A DNA stretch of 15,342 nt from Flavobacteriia bacterium (GTDB lineage Bacteria > Bacteroidota > Bacteroidia > Flavobacteriales_D > Crocinitomicaceae): NCBI GenBank assembly GCA_009925805.1, contig RFQF01000024.1:1-15342 (forward strand), written 5' to 3'. The notes below the pieces were generated by a model. It was not told the DNA's origin and ran no database searches. It worked only from the letters and a program-made list of their open reading frames with translations. Every line of letters begins with the position of its first letter. Within the stretch, counting starts at the first letter, position 1. Of this stretch, positions 14,310 to 15,342 are shown piece by piece. Made by a program: the position numbers and the translations under genes.

Positions 14310-15245
14310 CTATGAATTTGCTCGGAATTTTTTGACAGCTTCGGTGAGTCTGGGAATCACATCAAAAGCATCTCCAACCACCCCGTAATCCGCTGCCTTG
14401 TAAAATGGAGCTTCTGCATCGGGGTTAATTACTACAATCACTTTGGAACCGTTCACTCCAGCAAGATGTTGGATGGCACCTGAAATTCCAACAGCAATGT
14501 ATAAGTTAGGTCTAATGGCAACTCCGGTTTGGCCAACATGCTCGTGATGGGGTCTCCATCCAATATCGGCGACCGGTCGTGAGCAGGCAGTTGCAGCGCC
14601 TAAGGCTTCGGCAAGCGCTTCAATCATGCCCCAATTTTCGGGACCCTTAAGTCCTCTACCGGCTGAAACCACCAATTCTGCTTCAGGAAGCGGAATCGTT
14701 CCCTCGGGTTTTTTCACGGATAACACCTTGATTTTGGGGCTGCCAACCGCTTCTTCTACCTCGTTTACCGGGCAATTTGAGCCCATAGCTTCAGGGGCTA
14801 CACTGTTGGGAAGTAGGGAAATGATGCGTTGAGTCGTGTGCGTTTTTACAAATCCAAAGGCTTTTCCTGAGAAGACATTTACTTTGATGGATCCGTCCGT
14901 TTCAGGTAAGGAAACTGCTCCCGAAACCAATCCTGCCTTTAAACGAACCGATAAACGAGGCGCTATTGCTTTTCCGGTGAAGTCATGGCTGAAAACGATA
15001 TTTTCAACCCCTGCACTGTGGTTAGCAATCCAATGCGCAAGGTTTTGGTCATCGTTTTCCGTAATAGCACGATTAACTACCACATCGGAGGCACCATAAA
15101 TACCGAGGGTGCTTAGCGCATCGTTGCTAAGGGTGCCCGATGCCAAAACGGTAACGGTTCCACCGAGTTTTTTGGCATAACTCACGGCCTCGAAAGAAGC
15201 CTTGGTTAAAGGGCCATTTGCCTGAATATACACTGTGTTTTTCAT
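14310..15245 (-). CDS. etfA: Electron transfer flavoprotein, alpha subunit
   Basis: EtfA pairs with EtfB to form the soluble ETF, which collects electrons from acyl-CoA and related flavin dehydrogenases and passes them to the quinone pool via ETF-quinone oxidoreductase. The 311-residue length is typical. The N-terminal Rossmann-like domain covers about 1-185. The C-terminal FAD domain (about 190-305) has the family signature: VVSAGRGLKGPENW (Arg197), ACSRPVADIGW (Ser222, Arg223), HVGQTGVAIRPNLYIAVGIS (GQTG at 238-241) running into GAIQHLAG, and VVINPDAEAPFYKAADYGVV with DAFDVIPRL. Both FAD-binding arginine and GQTG segments are intact. The ATG is only 2 bases after the etfB stop, so the subunits are probably translationally coupled. 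The operon promoter must lie upstream of etfB, outside the window. Confidence 0.96.
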   Translation of the reverse strand: MKNTVYIQANGPLTKASFEAVSYAKKLGGTVTVLASGTLSNDALSTLGIYGASDVVVNRAITENDDQNLAHWIANHSAGVENIVFSHDFTGKAIAPRLSVRLKAGLVSGAVSLPETDGSIKVNVFSGKAFGFVKTHTTQRIISLLPNSVAPEAMGSNCPVNEVEEAVGSPKIKVLSVKKPEGTIPLPEAELVVSAGRGLKGPENWGMIEALAEALGAATACSRPVADIGWRPHHEHVGQTGVAIRPNLYIAVGISGAIQHLAGVNGSKVIVVINPDAEAPFYKAADYGVVGDAFDVIPRLTEAVKKFRANS

Positions 15246-15247
15246 GG

Positions 15248-15342
15248 TTAGATCACTTTAGCTTCACTATGCAATAGGGCCACAAGTTCATCCATGTTGT
15301 TCGCATCGATGAGCTTTACGCCGGACTTCGCCGCTGGACTGG
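15248..15342 (-). CDS. etfB: Electron transfer flavoprotein, beta subunit (C-terminal 30 residues only)
   Basis: The minus strand is open from the right edge to a TAA at 15248-15250. The 30 visible residues, SPAAKSGVKLIDANNMDELV followed by ALLHSEAKVI, match the usual EtfB C-terminus (a 'K-x-I-x-x-x-x-x-x-E-L-V-x-x-L-H-x-E-A-K-V-I' pattern). The position two bases before etfA confirms the call. The AMP- and FAD-binding parts of the protein lie outside the window. Confidence 0.92.
   Translation of the reverse strand, partial: SPAAKSGVKLIDANNMDELVALLHSEAKVI

Overview
The window looks like chromosome of a Bacteroidota bacterium, most likely in or near Flavobacteriales. Three things point there: a complete core type IX secretion system (T9SS)/gliding motor cluster in the order porP/sprF-gldK-gldL-gldM-gldN; a large secreted peptidase carrying a T9SS C-terminal sorting domain; and A/T-rich gene starts mostly without strong Shine-Dalgarno sequences. 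I cannot fix genus or family from the sequence. The window is densely coded, and its longest gap between genes is 94 bases.

Layout. (1) 2-6901, plus strand: the 3' part of a PorP/SprF outer-membrane protein, then gldK (lipoprotein ring component), gldL and gldM (inner-membrane proton-driven motor) and gldN (periplasmic ring partner of GldK). The block ends in a clear intrinsic terminator at 6922-6949. As I recall the Flavobacterium and Porphyromonas versions, all four Gld proteins are longer here, GldK most of all (666 residues). (2) 6995-12295, plus strand: a tightly packed trio. It holds a 1181-residue multidomain subtilisin-like peptidase that is a probable T9SS cargo, a two-helix membrane protein of unknown function, and glycine C-acetyltransferase (kbl). 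(3) 12297-15342, minus strand: a second compact operon, transcribed leftwards, with etfB (only its last 30 codons are in the window), etfA, a bifunctional-nuclease (BFN) domain protein with a UVR tail, and a NupG-type nucleoside:proton symporter. It meets kbl tail to tail with one base between the stop codons.

How the genes fit together. GldL and GldM use the proton gradient to drive secretion (and gliding, if the strain glides). GldK and GldN form the periplasmic ring attached to the outer membrane. PorP/SprF-type proteins work at the outer membrane. The peptidase just downstream carries the address tag for this machine, so exporter and one cargo sit side by side but are separated by a terminator. 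The ETF operon combines electron transfer from flavin dehydrogenases with a putative nuclease and nucleoside uptake.

I found no RNA gene, CRISPR array, insertion sequence, phage gene or integration site. The most unusual features are the enlarged GldK and GldN, the domain architecture of the peptidase, and the uncharacterised membrane protein at 10544-11098. I see no wholly new multigene system.
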